Shown in pieces: positions 1-9,383 of a DNA stretch of 64,000 nt. Below the pieces are notes generated by a model that ran no database searches, had not been told where the DNA came from, and was given only the letters and a program-made list of their open reading frames with translations. The stretch lies in contig NC_092323.1 of the NCBI RefSeq assembly GCF_036785885.1, positions 21,584,501 to 21,648,500 on the forward strand. The letters are read 5' to 3'. The stretch comes from Coffea arabica. Lineage: Eukaryota; Streptophyta; Magnoliopsida; Gentianales; Rubiaceae. The translations under genes and the position numbers were made by a program. The number at the start of each line of letters is the position of its first letter. Positions within the stretch are counted from its first letter, which is position 1.

Positions 1-986
1 TTCATTTTCCATTCTTCCCCAAGGGCTGAGTAAACGAATTTAAGCACTTCAAGATTGGGCAACTCTCCAATTGTTGAGATTTCACTCCATGGCTGATCAG
101 TCACTCGGAGTGTCAACTTCTTCAAATTCAATGGGAATTTTAATCCATATTCGTATAAGAAACGCAGAGTAAGTGATTCTAGTTGACTAAAATAGTCAAA
201 CACGAGAATCCCGTTGCCAATTCTTGTAGCTTCTTCTCTTGATTTCCTCATGTTACATCTCAGCCTGCGGATGCTTGGTAACTTTGCCAGTGTCTTTTGC
301 AAGCTTTGAGAGGAGGAATCAATGGCAAGGCTTAAAGTGTCTAAATGATCTAAACCTGGGGATACTTCAAGATTTTCAACAGGAAAAATAAAACCAGCAT
401 AGGAATATGTAATCCATAGATGCCGCAATGTCTTAATGTTCCAGATAGTCTTGGGTAACAAACAATCAGCGTAGTTTCCTCGTCCCAGAAAAGTTTGTAA
501 CCTTGAGAGGTTAGCAATTGCAGCTGGGACGAAACTTGCTTCTTTAGTACGAAGAGCCAAGTATCTCAAGTGAACAAGCAAAAATACTTCCATAGGAAAA
601 TATGCACCAAACTCCAATTCCCCCAAATCCAACACTCTTAGAAGTTTAGGTAATCAAAACCCCAAATCATCCTCCTTAAACAATAACAAACTGCGTACAT
701 TGGGAAATTCTAGCATCAACTCCCCATTCATCGGATTACAAACTCGGTGGAGGTTGCTTGGGCTAGTAAGAACAAAAGGACCATTCTGACTATGCAAAAC
801 ATGTAGAAAGTTTTCTTCTTTGGCTTTTTTCACACAAAACTCATGTACCAAATCATGAACTCGGCAGGCTTTAACACCACCCATGGTTCTTTGTTTGGAA
901 ACCATAACTAAACTTCTATCAACTATATCCTTCAAGTAGTCATCTGCAACATCCTCTAAGCCTTTTCCTTTAGTCCTTTGCACGAA
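1..986 (-). pseudogene. NLR ARC2/MHD and LRR segment, truncated by window
   Basis: Contains the MHD-type motif as RVHDLVHEFC (about 840-870) and then leucine-rich repeats with LPKLLRVLDLGELEFG and LSRLQTFLGRGNY-like units. A third in-frame stop, TGA at 654-656, lies between LLLFKEDDLGF and LPKLLRVLDL; the likely ancestral codon is CGA (Arg), a CpG transition. I followed the frame codon by codon from 653 to 1 and found no further stop. The last 530 bases closely resemble 63475-64000 of the second NLR. Confidence 0.87.
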
Positions 987-2099
987 TCATTCAGAGATCC
1001 AAAGCCATGACAACATTTGGACAGGAACATTTTCGTCTTCTTGAAATGCACCAAGGTAAAGAAGGCATGGCTTCAAATCATCTGGTAAATGACCGTAACT
1101 CAACTCAAGCGTCTTCATGCAGTATTCATCATCAAGGACAATACTGGAAGTTAGACTCTTTGTAACTTCTTCCCAGCAGTCTTCTGCAGTATTAGCAAGA
1201 ATTCCAGCAACAAGGACAACCGTGAGAGGTAAGCCCCTACAAGATTTTGCTATTTGAGAAGCAACTCCACTTAGTCTTGGAGGACAACCTTCTTTGCCAA
1301 ATAGCTTTTTCTGTAGCAAATTCCAACTCTCTTCATCGGTAAGGCAGCGGAGATGGTGAACCTTGCTATGAGGTTTGAATTGCAGAGACAAATTCTGCAA
1401 CCTGCTCGTGATGAGAATCCTACTTCCATTGGCGTCATCGGGCAATGATCTCTCCAACAAATTCCAAGTCTTAGCATCCCACAAATCATCCAAAACCAAG
1501 AGGTACTTATTTCTCAACAAAACTTGTTTTAGCTTTACAGCCAAATCATGTTCATCCATCTTTCGACATTGTTCAAGTTTTCCAGAATCAATACTATCCA
1601 ATATCTGAACTAACATGTTGTGCATACTATATGCTTGAGAAACAGTGCACCAAGCACGAATATTGAAATGCAACATTACTGATGGAGAATTGTAAACTAT
1701 ATTGGCTAATGTGGTCTTACCAAGCCCAGGCATACCCACGATGGGAACAACGTCCAACTGCCTTGATCCTCCTCTTGTAAAATTATCAGTGATAGTTTTC
1801 ACCTCGTCATCGAGAGGCACCAGCTCTTCATTGTACGCGGTGACAGTAACTTGTGATGGCACGCGAGTGAAAGTCTTGGTAACTCCCTTGATGGTTTCAC
1901 CAACATAGCTTATGCTATCATAGATCTCTTGAGCCTCAATCTTCATAACATTGATATCTCTAGCAACATCATCCAAAAAAAATTCACATCCATCACCAAC
2001 AAGTGTCCAGTCGATCACTAACTCTGCTTTATATGGAACCTCCATAACATGACTCCAGAAAGCTTGAAGTTTTTCGTTCTGACTGCGTTGCTCCTTGAT
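987..2099 (-). pseudogene. NLR NB-ARC domain segment ending in TGA
   Basis: ATP/ADP-binding switch domain. Visible in order: P-loop GMPGLGKTT (about 1710-1740), RNBS-A with FNIRAWCTVSQ, kinase-2 YLLVLDDLWD, RNBS-B GSRILITSR, GLPL as CRGLPLTVVL, and RNBS-D-like CLLYLGAFQED. The block ends at LSWLWISE followed by TGA (987-989) and then FVQRTKGK in the same frame, where the family normally has a glycine (WIAEGFVQ type), so GGA to TGA is the likely change. All catalytic motifs of the domain are preserved, which argues that decay is recent. Confidence 0.9.
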
Positions 2100-2796
2100 T
2101 TACTCCAGGAAAGATCTTAAAAATTCAAAATCTTCTTGGATCATCTGGATTTTATCCACTGGAAAAGCATTTGAACCATTAATTTCATCAGACATTGCTA
2201 GTTCCTGTAAATTTCTTAGGAGAAAATCCATAGAGCCCAACTCACAGATCCTAGGAAAACCAAATCCCGATACTAATGTTAGTGCATAGACCTGTGTAAA
2301 TTCTGCCCTCATAAGCTGGAGAACTTTGAGCAAATGAAAAAGAGCATAATCGGTTTCCTTGGCCAAGCCTTCTTCGATTTGATTCACAGAAAGGGAGAAA
2401 ATTACAATCGCTGCATCACAGGCCACAACTTCAATAAGATTCTTTATTTCATGGCATAGCTCTTTGAACTTCTCCTGATGCCTGAGAAGGATTTTCAGGC
2501 ATCTTAGCCCCTCAAGGAGTCTTAGCATTTGATTCATAATCGGAACAAGAATATTGGTACAAGATTTTAGCAGCTCCGTAATATTGTGATCAAGACGATC
2601 CATAAAGTCAGCTACTAGACGCTTATTCTTCTCCAGATCTGAAATGTCTGATGATCTTGATAACTTTGCAGCAGTCAAGACATGGATGTAAGTTTGTTGG
2701 ACCTCGGGATCACCGGGATTAATCTTCTCAGGTATTAGTTGAGAAATTTGAAGTTCCATTTCCTTGCATACTTCATCGTTATCTATGCCTTTGTTA
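2100..2796 (-). pseudogene. NLR N-terminal segment (R1-like domain, second part) ending in TAA
   Basis: Continuation of the NLR on the far side of the Copia insertion. The coding frame enters directly from the TSD at 2797-2801; the ATG at 2759 is therefore internal, not a true start. The segment carries the helical R1-type domain (ending DFEFLRSFLE) that normally precedes NB-ARC. It stops at TAA 2100-2102, after which the same frame continues as IKEQRSQNEKLQAFWSHVME. A lysine codon (AAA) is the likely ancestral state of the stop, inferred from the sense of the family sequence. Confidence 0.85.
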
Positions 2797-2801
2797 AACC
2801 A

Positions 2802-3069
2802 TGTTGAATAGCATGTTTTGTGAAACTGCTAACAAATTGCAGCAGTTAGTTGTTCACTTTGCTATTTTTAGGCAATAGATAAGTCAAAGTATTTGATATG
2901 ATTTTGATTCTAGGATCTTATCTCTAGCAGATTTTTTTCCAGATTTTCTCTAATTCTGTTTTGTTTATGTTATATAAAAGCATGGCTTATGACTCAATAA
3001 ATATCAGACTTCTGCAATACAAAAGTATTCACTCTTGCTCTACCTTTTTTTCTGCTCTAATACCCAACA
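2802..3069 (+). repeat. Copia 5' LTR
   Basis: 268 bp, TGTTGAATAG to TACCCAACA. Differs from the 3' LTR at three positions (an A/G in the AACA[A/G]ATTGC stretch, a T/C before AGGCAATAG and a C/T in the T-run near the end). Confidence 0.96.
2971..2978 (+). promoter_or_regulatory. Putative TATA box of the Copia LTR
   Basis: TATATAAA lies about 90 bp before the LTR end, with transcription expected to start some 30 bp further on. The same motif is in the 3' LTR near 7175, where it could drive transcription into the NLR 5' part in antisense orientation. Confidence 0.6.
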
Positions 3070-3072
3070 AAG

Positions 3073-3084
3073 TGGTACCAGAGC
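3073..3084 (+). other. Copia primer-binding site (initiator tRNA-Met type)
   Basis: TGGTACCAGAGC three bases after the 5' LTR. It matches the common plant Copia site TGGTATCAGAGC, complementary to the 3' end of initiator Met-tRNA, except for one T to C change. Confidence 0.8.
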
Positions 3085-3207
3085 TCTCATCTTGAGGGAT
3101 TTGTGAGGATTGAGAGAGTTTAAACACTTACCCTTATTACGATAAATCCAGAATTTTCCTCTACTTATCAACTTGGACCTCCCATATTTGATGGAACAAA
3201 TTATCAA

Positions 3208-6200
3208 ATGTGGGCTGTCAGAATGGAAGCGTATCTTGGTGGAAATGATTTGTGGGAGGCTGTAGAGGATGATTGTGAAGTACTTCCTCTTCCAAACAAT
3301 CCAACAGTTGCTCAAATGAAACACCATAATGAGAGGAGACAAAGGAAATCGAAAGCCAGAGCAAGTCTATATGCAGCTGTCACATCCACAATCTTTACCA
3401 GAATCATGACGTTGAAAACGGCACATGAGATCTGGAATTTCTTGAAGAATGAATATGAAAGAGATGAAAAAATCAAAGGGATGCGAGTGTTGAACTTGAT
3501 TCGAGAATTTGAGGTGCAGAAGATGAAAGATTCAGAAACTATCAAGGTCTATTCCGACAGACTCCTTGACATAGTCAATAAAGTAAGACTCCTTGGTACT
3601 CATTTTTCTGATTCTAGAATAGTTCAAAAAATTCTAGTTACAATCCCTGAAAAGTACGAGGCTACAATCACGGCCTTGGAAAACTCAAAAGATCTGTCAA
3701 GTATCACCTTGGCAGAGTTGTTAAATGCACTACAGGCACAAGAACAAAGAAGGCTGATGAGGCAAGAAGGATCGGTGGAAGGTGCCTTTCAACCCATATC
3801 ACAATACAACAACAGGGGCAAGAACAAGAAAAACAACAAAAAGGTGCCTGGAAATAACAAATCTCAAGTATATCCACTTTGCCCTTATTGCAAAAAAACC
3901 AATCATCCGCAGAAAAGGTGTTGGTGGAACCCAAATGTAAGATGTCACAAATGTGGTCAGTTAGGGCATGTGGAAAAGATATGCAAGTCTCAACAGCAAC
4001 GAGAAGAAGCCAAGGCTGCTGAGAATCAACCTCAGGAAGAGCAATTGTTTGCAGCTTCATGTTTTGCTACTAATAGCTCCATGGAAAGCTGGCTTATAGA
4101 TAGTGGTTCTACAAACCACATGACTTATGATCGAGAGCTTTTCAGAAAGCTTGATAAAACTACTACCACTAGAGTCCGGATTGGAAATGGAGCTTACCTT
4201 GCTGTAAAAGGCATAGGAACAGTGGCAATTGAGGGGTACACAGGTTTGAAATTAATTTCTGATGTTTTATATGTTCCAGAAATTGATCAAAATCTTTTGA
4301 GTATTGCTCAGTTGTTGGAAAAAGATTATAAGGTGCTATTTGAAGATAAAAGCTGCATAATTAAAGATCCAGAAGGAAGAGAAATGTTCAGAATTCAAAT
4401 GAAAGGCAAAAGTTTTGTTTTGGATCTGATGAGAGAGGAGCAAGCGGCTGTATACAAAGAAATTAATGATGCAGCGCTTTGGCATAAGAGATTGGGCCAT
4501 TTTCATCATGCTGCTCTGCTGTTCATGAAGAAAAACAACTTAGTAGAAGGTATGCCTGAGTTAGATGAAGAGCTTCCTACTTGTGCTGCTTGTCAATATG
4601 GGAAGCAATCAAGGCTTCCTTTTCCCCAAAGTACAATGTGGAGAGCTACACACAAGCTGCAATTGATACATACAGATGTTGGAGGACCTCAGAAAACACC
4701 ATCTTTGAATGGTAGTAAGTTTTATATTCTCTTCATTGATGATTACACTAGAATGTGTTGGATTTATTTCATGAAATTCAAATCTGAGGTTGCTGACATC
4801 TTTTGGAAGTTTAAAGCGTGGGTTGAAAATCAAAGTAGCTGCAGCATACAGGTGATCAGGTCCGATAATGGAACTGAATATACCTCAAAAAAATTCAACA
4901 AATTCTGTGAAGATGCAGGCATAGAGCACCAACTGACAGCCCCCTACACTCCCCAGCAAAATGGAGTGGTGGAGCGTAAAAATAGGACGCTTATGGAGAT
5001 GACAAGATGCTTGTTGCATGATAAAGGGCTGCCAAAGAAATTTTGGGCGGAAGCTATGAACACGGCAATTTTTGTACTAAACAGATTGCCAATGAAAGCT
5101 CTACAGAAAAAGACGCCATTTGAAGCATGGCATGGCTACAAGCCAAAATTGCTTTATCTAAAGACCTTTGGTTGTTTGTGTTACTCTTATATTCCTCAGG
5201 TTAAAAGAGACAAGTTAGACAAGAAAGCAGAGTCGGGGATTTTTGTAGGCTATTGCTCATCTTCAAAGGCCTACAGAATCTACTCACCACAAAGCAACAA
5301 AATAATTGTGAGCAGGGATGTTAAATTCCTTGAGTCAGACAGCTGGAGTTGGGAAAATGAAGATAAATTTGAAATGCAGGTAGAGAATGATGATGTCGAT
5401 GAAGAACCTGTTAGAGGAACCAGATTACTCTCTGATATTTATCAGAGATGTAATGTTGCTGTTATGGAGCCTGCAGGATTTAAAGAAGCTACAACTGATC
5501 AGAAATGGATAGTTGCAATGAAGGAGGAGCTCAAAATGATAGACAAAAATCAAACTTGGGAGTTGGTGAACAGACCTACACACAAAAAGGTGATAGGTGT
5601 CAAATGGGTTTATAGAACCAAATTAAATTCTGATGGTTCTGTAAACAAGCACAAGGCAAGACTCGTCGTTAAGGGATATGCTCAGATGTTTGGAGTAGAT
5701 TTCTCCGAAACATTTGCTCCAGTTGCCGGATTGGATACCATACGAATGTTGTTGGCTCTTGCTGCACAAAAGGGCTGGCTTATACATCAATTAGATGTTA
5801 AGTCAGCTTTTCTAAATGGATACCTGGAGGAAGAAATCTTTGTGGAGCAACCTGAAGGATTTGCTGTTCAAGGAAAAGAAAATAAGGTGTATCGTCTAAA
5901 AAAGGCACTGTATGGTTTAAAACAGGCACCGAGGTCTTGGTACAGCAGAATTGATGCACACTTGATGAACTTAGACTTTGAAAAAAGTCTGAGTGAATTT
6001 ACCTTATATATCAAAAAGGTTGATGGTGAAATACTTGTGATATCTTTATATGTTGATGACCTTCTTGTTACAGGAAGCAGCAAGGAGTTGATTGATAAGT
6101 TCAAAAAGGAGATGGAAGATGTCTTTGAAATGACTGATATTGGTATGATGTCATTCTTTCTTGGTATGGAGATACAACAGAAGCAAAATGAAGTGTTTAT

Positions 6201-7011
6201 ATGCCAGCAAAAGTATGCAAAGGAGGTCCTGAAAAAATTTAACATGGAAGGGTGCAAATCAACTGCGACTCCAATGAATCAAAAGGAGAAGTTTTGCAAA
6301 GAAGATGGAGCTGAAAAAGTTGATGAAGGGCTGTATAGAAGCTTAATAGGCTGTCTAATGTATTTGACTGCAACCAGGCCAGATATCATGCAGGCAGTGA
6401 GTCTGTTATCAAGATACATGCACTGTGCTAGTGAAATTCATTTTCAAGCAGCAAAAAGGATTTTGAGATACGTTAAAGGTATTGTTGATTATGGAATAAG
6501 GTTCAGTCAAGTTAAAAATTTCAATTTTCATGGTTTTTCTGATAGTGATTGGGCTGGATGTGCTGATGATATGAGGAGCACCTCAGGTTACTGTTTTACT
6601 TTTGGGTCTGAAATTTTTTCATGGTGTTCAAAGAAGCAGGATGTCATAGCTCAATCCACTGCAGAAGCAGAATATGTAGCTGCCGCTGCTGCTGTGAATC
6701 AAGCACTATGGATAAGAAAACTCATGACTGATCTACACATGAAACAGGAAGATTGCACTCAGATATTTGTTGACAATGAGGCTGCAATTTCTATTTCCAA
6801 TAATCCGGTGTTCCATGGCAAAACGAAACATTTCAAGATAAAGCTTTATTTTTTGAGGGAAGTGCAAAAGGAGGGAGAAGTGCAGCTGATTTTCTGCAAA
6901 ACAGAAGATCAAAGTGCTGATATCTTTACGAAGGCTCTTCCCAAGGAAAGATTTGAGTTCTTGAGGCAAAAACTTGGAGTATGCAGTTCCAAAACCAAGG
7001 AGGAGTGTTGA
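3208..7011 (+). CDS. Copia gag-pol polyprotein (1267 aa, uninterrupted)
   Basis: Self-contained retrotransposition polyprotein. Order of domains: gag with a CX2CX4HX4C zinc knuckle (CHKCGQLGHVEKIC, about residues 245-258); aspartic protease WLIDSGSTNHMT (about 294); integrase zinc-binding HHCC region (WHKRLGH...CAACQYGK, about 424-462) and DD35E core (HTDVGG about 488, DNGTEY about 552, VVERKN about 588, with exactly 35 residues between the second D and the E); reverse transcriptase with YVDDLLV (about 948); RNase H with DSDWAG (about 1111) and AEAEYVA. No internal stop. The annotated ATG is probably not the true N-terminus: the frame is open back to a TAA at 3121 and encodes a typical gag start (PPIFDGTNYQ) directly before the ATG, yet has no earlier ATG. 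The stop lies a few bases inside the 3' LTR. Confidence 0.95.
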   Translation: MWAVRMEAYLGGNDLWEAVEDDCEVLPLPNNPTVAQMKHHNERRQRKSKARASLYAAVTSTIFTRIMTLKTAHEIWNFLKNEYERDEKIKGMRVLNLIREFEVQKMKDSETIKVYSDRLLDIVNKVRLLGTHFSDSRIVQKILVTIPEKYEATITALENSKDLSSITLAELLNALQAQEQRRLMRQEGSVEGAFQPISQYNNRGKNKKNNKKVPGNNKSQVYPLCPYCKKTNHPQKRCWWNPNVRCHKCGQLGHVEKICKSQQQREEAKAAENQPQEEQLFAASCFATNSSMESWLIDSGSTNHMTYDRELFRKLDKTTTTRVRIGNGAYLAVKGIGTVAIEGYTGLKLISDVLYVPEIDQNLLSIAQLLEKDYKVLFEDKSCIIKDPEGREMFRIQMKGKSFVLDLMREEQAAVYKEINDAALWHKRLGHFHHAALLFMKKNNLVEGMPELDEELPTCAACQYGKQSRLPFPQSTMWRATHKLQLIHTDVGGPQKTPSLNGSKFYILFIDDYTRMCWIYFMKFKSEVADIFWKFKAWVENQSSCSIQVIRSDNGTEYTSKKFNKFCEDAGIEHQLTAPYTPQQNGVVERKNRTLMEMTRCLLHDKGLPKKFWAEAMNTAIFVLNRLPMKALQKKTPFEAWHGYKPKLLYLKTFGCLCYSYIPQVKRDKLDKKAESGIFVGYCSSSKAYRIYSPQSNKIIVSRDVKFLESDSWSWENEDKFEMQVENDDVDEEPVRGTRLLSDIYQRCNVAVMEPAGFKEATTDQKWIVAMKEELKMIDKNQTWELVNRPTHKKVIGVKWVYRTKLNSDGSVNKHKARLVVKGYAQMFGVDFSETFAPVAGLDTIRMLLALAAQKGWLIHQLDVKSAFLNGYLEEEIFVEQPEGFAVQGKENKVYRLKKALYGLKQAPRSWYSRIDAHLMNLDFEKSLSEFTLYIKKVDGEILVISLYVDDLLVTGSSKELIDKFKKEMEDVFEMTDIGMMSFFLGMEIQQKQNEVFICQQKYAKEVLKKFNMEGCKSTATPMNQKEKFCKEDGAEKVDEGLYRSLIGCLMYLTATRPDIMQAVSLLSRYMHCASEIHFQAAKRILRYVKGIVDYGIRFSQVKNFNFHGFSDSDWAGCADDMRSTSGYCFTFGSEIFSWCSKKQDVIAQSTAEAEYVAAAAAVNQALWIRKLMTDLHMKQEDCTQIFVDNEAAISISNNPVFHGKTKHFKIKLYFLREVQKEGEVQLIFCKTEDQSADIFTKALPKERFEFLRQKLGVCSSKTKEEC
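6995..7005 (+). other. Copia polypurine tract
   Basis: Purine-rich CCAAGGAGGAG directly before the 3' LTR (TGTTGAATAG), the expected primer site for plus-strand DNA synthesis; it overlaps the end of the coding frame. Confidence 0.75.
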
Positions 7012-7273
7012 ATAGCATGTTTTGTGAAACTGCTAACAGATTGCAGCAGTTAGTTGTTCACTTTGCTATTTTCAGGCAATAGATAAGTCAAAGTATTTGA
7101 TATGATTTTGATTCTAGGATCTTATCTCTAGCAGATTTTTTTCCAGATTTTCTCTAATTCTGTTTTGTTTATGTTATATAAAAGCATGGCTTATGACTCA
7201 ATAAATATCAGACTTCTGCAATACAAAAGTATTCACTCTTGCTCTACCTTTTTTTTTGCTCTAATACCCAACA
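7006..7273 (+). repeat. Copia 3' LTR
   Basis: 268 bp, 265 identical to the 5' LTR. Followed by the duplicated target AACCA (7274-7278) and NLR coding sequence. Confidence 0.96.
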
Positions 7274-7278
7274 AACCA

Positions 7279-7905
7279 CCATATAGAAAACAGGTGTAAT
7301 GCATTGATAGCCACGACTTCAGTATGAATCAAGAGATGTATCAATTGCTGATCCTCGACACCGCGAAGCATGGCAAAGCGAATGAAACTCTTCAAGAACA
7401 TTAGCTTCTCGGAATGGGATACGCCAATTTCCACCAGAATCTCGGAAACAGAATCGATGAAATCAATAACTAGCTCTGGATCTCGCAGCCCGTAACAGTC
7501 CAGGAGATAGTTGATGCACGATTCGTTGATATCTGTTTTGAAGAACAACCTGATTGCTTCCAGGAACATAGTGAGTTCAATTTCCATTCGAGACGAATCA
7601 GGCGAACGAGAATGACTCAAGTATTCGCTGCAAGCAAATTCAAGATGGTGCATTCTCCTGATAATCAGATCTTGAACTCTGGAAGACGTAACATCCTTCT
7701 CCTCCTCATGTTGTTCCAAATAGGTTTCATGGTTCCTCCTCCTCCTACACTTCGTCAGATACAGATCAAAGATTTGTAATAGTCTCACCCCCTTCTCCAC
7801 ATAAGAGATAAGATAACCGTGCCATGGGGCGGTATCATGCAAGCAGTGAAGATTTTCTAGAGCAAACTCGAAGCAACTAGTGCTACTGCTGTAGGATATC
7901 TCCAT
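7279..7905 (-). pseudogene. NLR N-terminal segment (R1-like domain, first part)
   Basis: First about 209 codons of the split NLR, starting at the ATG at 7903-7905 (MEISYSSSTSCFEFALENL). It resembles the variable N-terminal region of R1-type NLRs: mostly helical, charged, with no P-loop. The open frame runs into the Copia 3' LTR, so any transcript from here would give a short N-terminal fragment ending in LTR sequence. The start is chosen because it is the first ATG of the frame, and the upstream sequence is AT-rich and non-coding with relatives elsewhere in the window. Confidence 0.85.
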
Positions 7906-8220
7906 TATTGTATCTGCTATTCACTCTGAAATCAAATTTGTATCCTGAATAAACATAAGTTCAAGGTTTACAACTTTCTCATGATATGAAAATAGTCAAA
8001 TATTTTCGGCAAGACTCTTAATTTTCCTGGCCGGGCCTGTGGATATATTAGGGTCCCTTTCCTAGGGCCAGAAGGGGCCAGCTTTTGTCTACTTTCGGCC
8101 GAAGTGCGTTTCAAGTAAACGATACCAATTCGAGGCAAATCTAGATCCTAATGCAGTAAATGGTTCATAATAATTGCTGTTCATTTTTGATAGCTACAAA
8201 AATTGTAAATGGTTCATAAT
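7906..8220 (-). promoter_or_regulatory. 5' flank of the left NLR (diverged copies further upstream)
   Basis: Non-coding DNA directly upstream of the NLR ATG. It shares ordered blocks (ATTCACTCTGA, AATTTGTAyCyTGAATAAA, AGTCAAATATT, CGATTCGAGGC-like, TAATGCAGTAAATG) with 11041-11317 and partly with 9001-9150. Promoter function is inferred only from position and conservation between copies. Confidence 0.55.
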
Positions 8221-8224
8221 TTTA

Positions 8225-8482
8225 CCAGAATGTAGACGCTACAGTCAAAACCGTTCATATTAATATCTTGAACTATTTTTTCATCAATACCATCATTATC
8301 CTTGCCAATGCAAACTCAATTAGAAGTTTGAGGGCATCTAAAACTCCAGACATATTTAGGTAACAATTCTTAAAACTCCAGGTAACATTTGTTAAAAATC
8401 CATACACTTGTAAAAAGGTATTGATTGCCCTTTGACTACTGTATAGCAGGGCGGAAAAAGCCATAACAATTAGATAACACAA
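8225..8482. repeat. Duplicated non-coding segment, copy 1
   Basis: Shares TATCTTGAACTATTTTT-like, ATACCATCATTATCCTTG, AATTxGxAGTTTxAGxGCA and AACAxTTCTTAAAA blocks in the same order and orientation with 13795-14090. Short minus-strand frames in both copies give similar peptides (ARIMMVL and TRIMMVF), but no recognisable protein. Possibly a remnant of a larger NLR-locus duplication. Confidence 0.6.
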
Positions 8483-9000
8483 ACCGTCAAAACCTCTTCT
8501 TCTTCTTTTTTTGTGCGTGCACGCTTGTTTTGTGGTCTTAGGCTACAAAATAGGAAAATTTCATTTTGGAACCAATTTTGTTAGGATACTTCAACAAGTA
8601 AGAATACAGGTGTTTATACTCTAATTACTCTGTTTGTTGTGAACCATGAGGATTCTATATTTAGACGAATATTCGCTAAGTAGAAACATATAGGGTTCTC
8701 AAGATTGCGGTAACGAAAAAAAAAAAAGGAAAACTGCATAAATTGGTCTCACTATTGATTTTGGGAGTCTTTCGAAAAAGATGCAAAAATTCATTTTGAC
8801 TAACTATAAATTTTTTGAATTTTTTTGATAAAACATATAATGTACGCTATTAAAAAAATGATTGAAAAATATATCAAGAAAATGATTATAAAATGAAGAT
8901 AAAATATTTTTTTAAATTAGTCCAAAATACAATGGGGCCTTCGGAGGTTTACAAATAATAAGAAAGTTTATAACCATAACCAAAACCACTAGAGGTTTGG

Positions 9001-9150
9001 TGTATTTTACCTTTGAGATCGGATTTGTACCTTGACTAAACTTAGCCAAATATTGTGGGCGAGACTCTTTCTTCTTTTCCTTGTTGCAGCTTGCAAGACT
9101 CTTATCGTCATCTATTGGTTGGAGACTTCAGGTCTGACTAATGGGATGGC
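9001..9150. repeat. Partial copy of the NLR 5' flank, copy 2
   Basis: GATCGGATTTGTACCTTGAC and CAAATATTGTGGGCGAGACT match the 11041-11317 copy and, more weakly, the flank of the NLR at 7906-8030. No NLR coding sequence follows it. Confidence 0.6.
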
Positions 9151-9383
9151 AGGATGGGAATTTGTGGGCAACCCGCCCCTATAATAATAATGATATTAAT
9201 TAATTATAAGTATTATATAATATATATTAGTATATATAATATAATTAATATTATCCATTATTTTAATAGTTATATATATTAATAAAAATTATGAATTAGT
9301 TATGCTAAATTTATTAATATATTTATACATTTAATATATTTATATAATTAAAAAACATTGAAAAATGTATCCAGAAATATTTC

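Larger units (their letters stand above)
2802..7273 (+). mobile_element. Young full-length Copia LTR retrotransposon inserted in the NLR
   Basis: 4472-bp element on the plus strand, opposite to the interrupted NLR. It has 268-bp LTRs starting TG and ending CA, a primer-binding site just inside the 5' LTR, one long gag-pol frame with integrase before reverse transcriptase (the Copia order), a polypurine tract and a perfect 5-bp duplication AACCA at 2797-2801 and 7274-7278. I count three base differences between the LTRs over 268 bp, so insertion is recent. Size and short LTRs fit the small Copia lineages (Ale/Retrofit-like), but lineage needs an RT tree. Confidence 0.97.
1..7905 (-). pseudogene. 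R1-type coiled-coil NLR resistance gene, disrupted; 3' end beyond window
   Basis: Intracellular immune receptor of the late-blight R1 class: R1-like N-terminal domain, NB-ARC switch and leucine-rich repeats. The gene reads from an ATG at 7905 down to position 1, where the window cuts the LRR. A 4472-bp Copia element plus a 5-bp duplication interrupts it at 2797-7278. Taking out the element and one AACCA copy leaves the frame continuous (codons for W, F, N, K across the join), so the host gene was a single long exon here. Three in-frame stops follow: TAA at 2100-2102, TGA at 987-989 and TGA at 654-656. I found no frameshift between 2796 and 1. A related copy lies at 63094-64000 on the same strand, so this belongs to an NLR cluster. 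Domain identity is certain from motifs; loss of function is inferred. Confidence 0.93.

Noticed and set aside
2757..2759. ATG at 2759 as start of a separate short NLR-like gene
   Set aside because: The frame continues upstream without a stop to the Copia TSD and then into the 7279-7905 segment, so this Met is internal.
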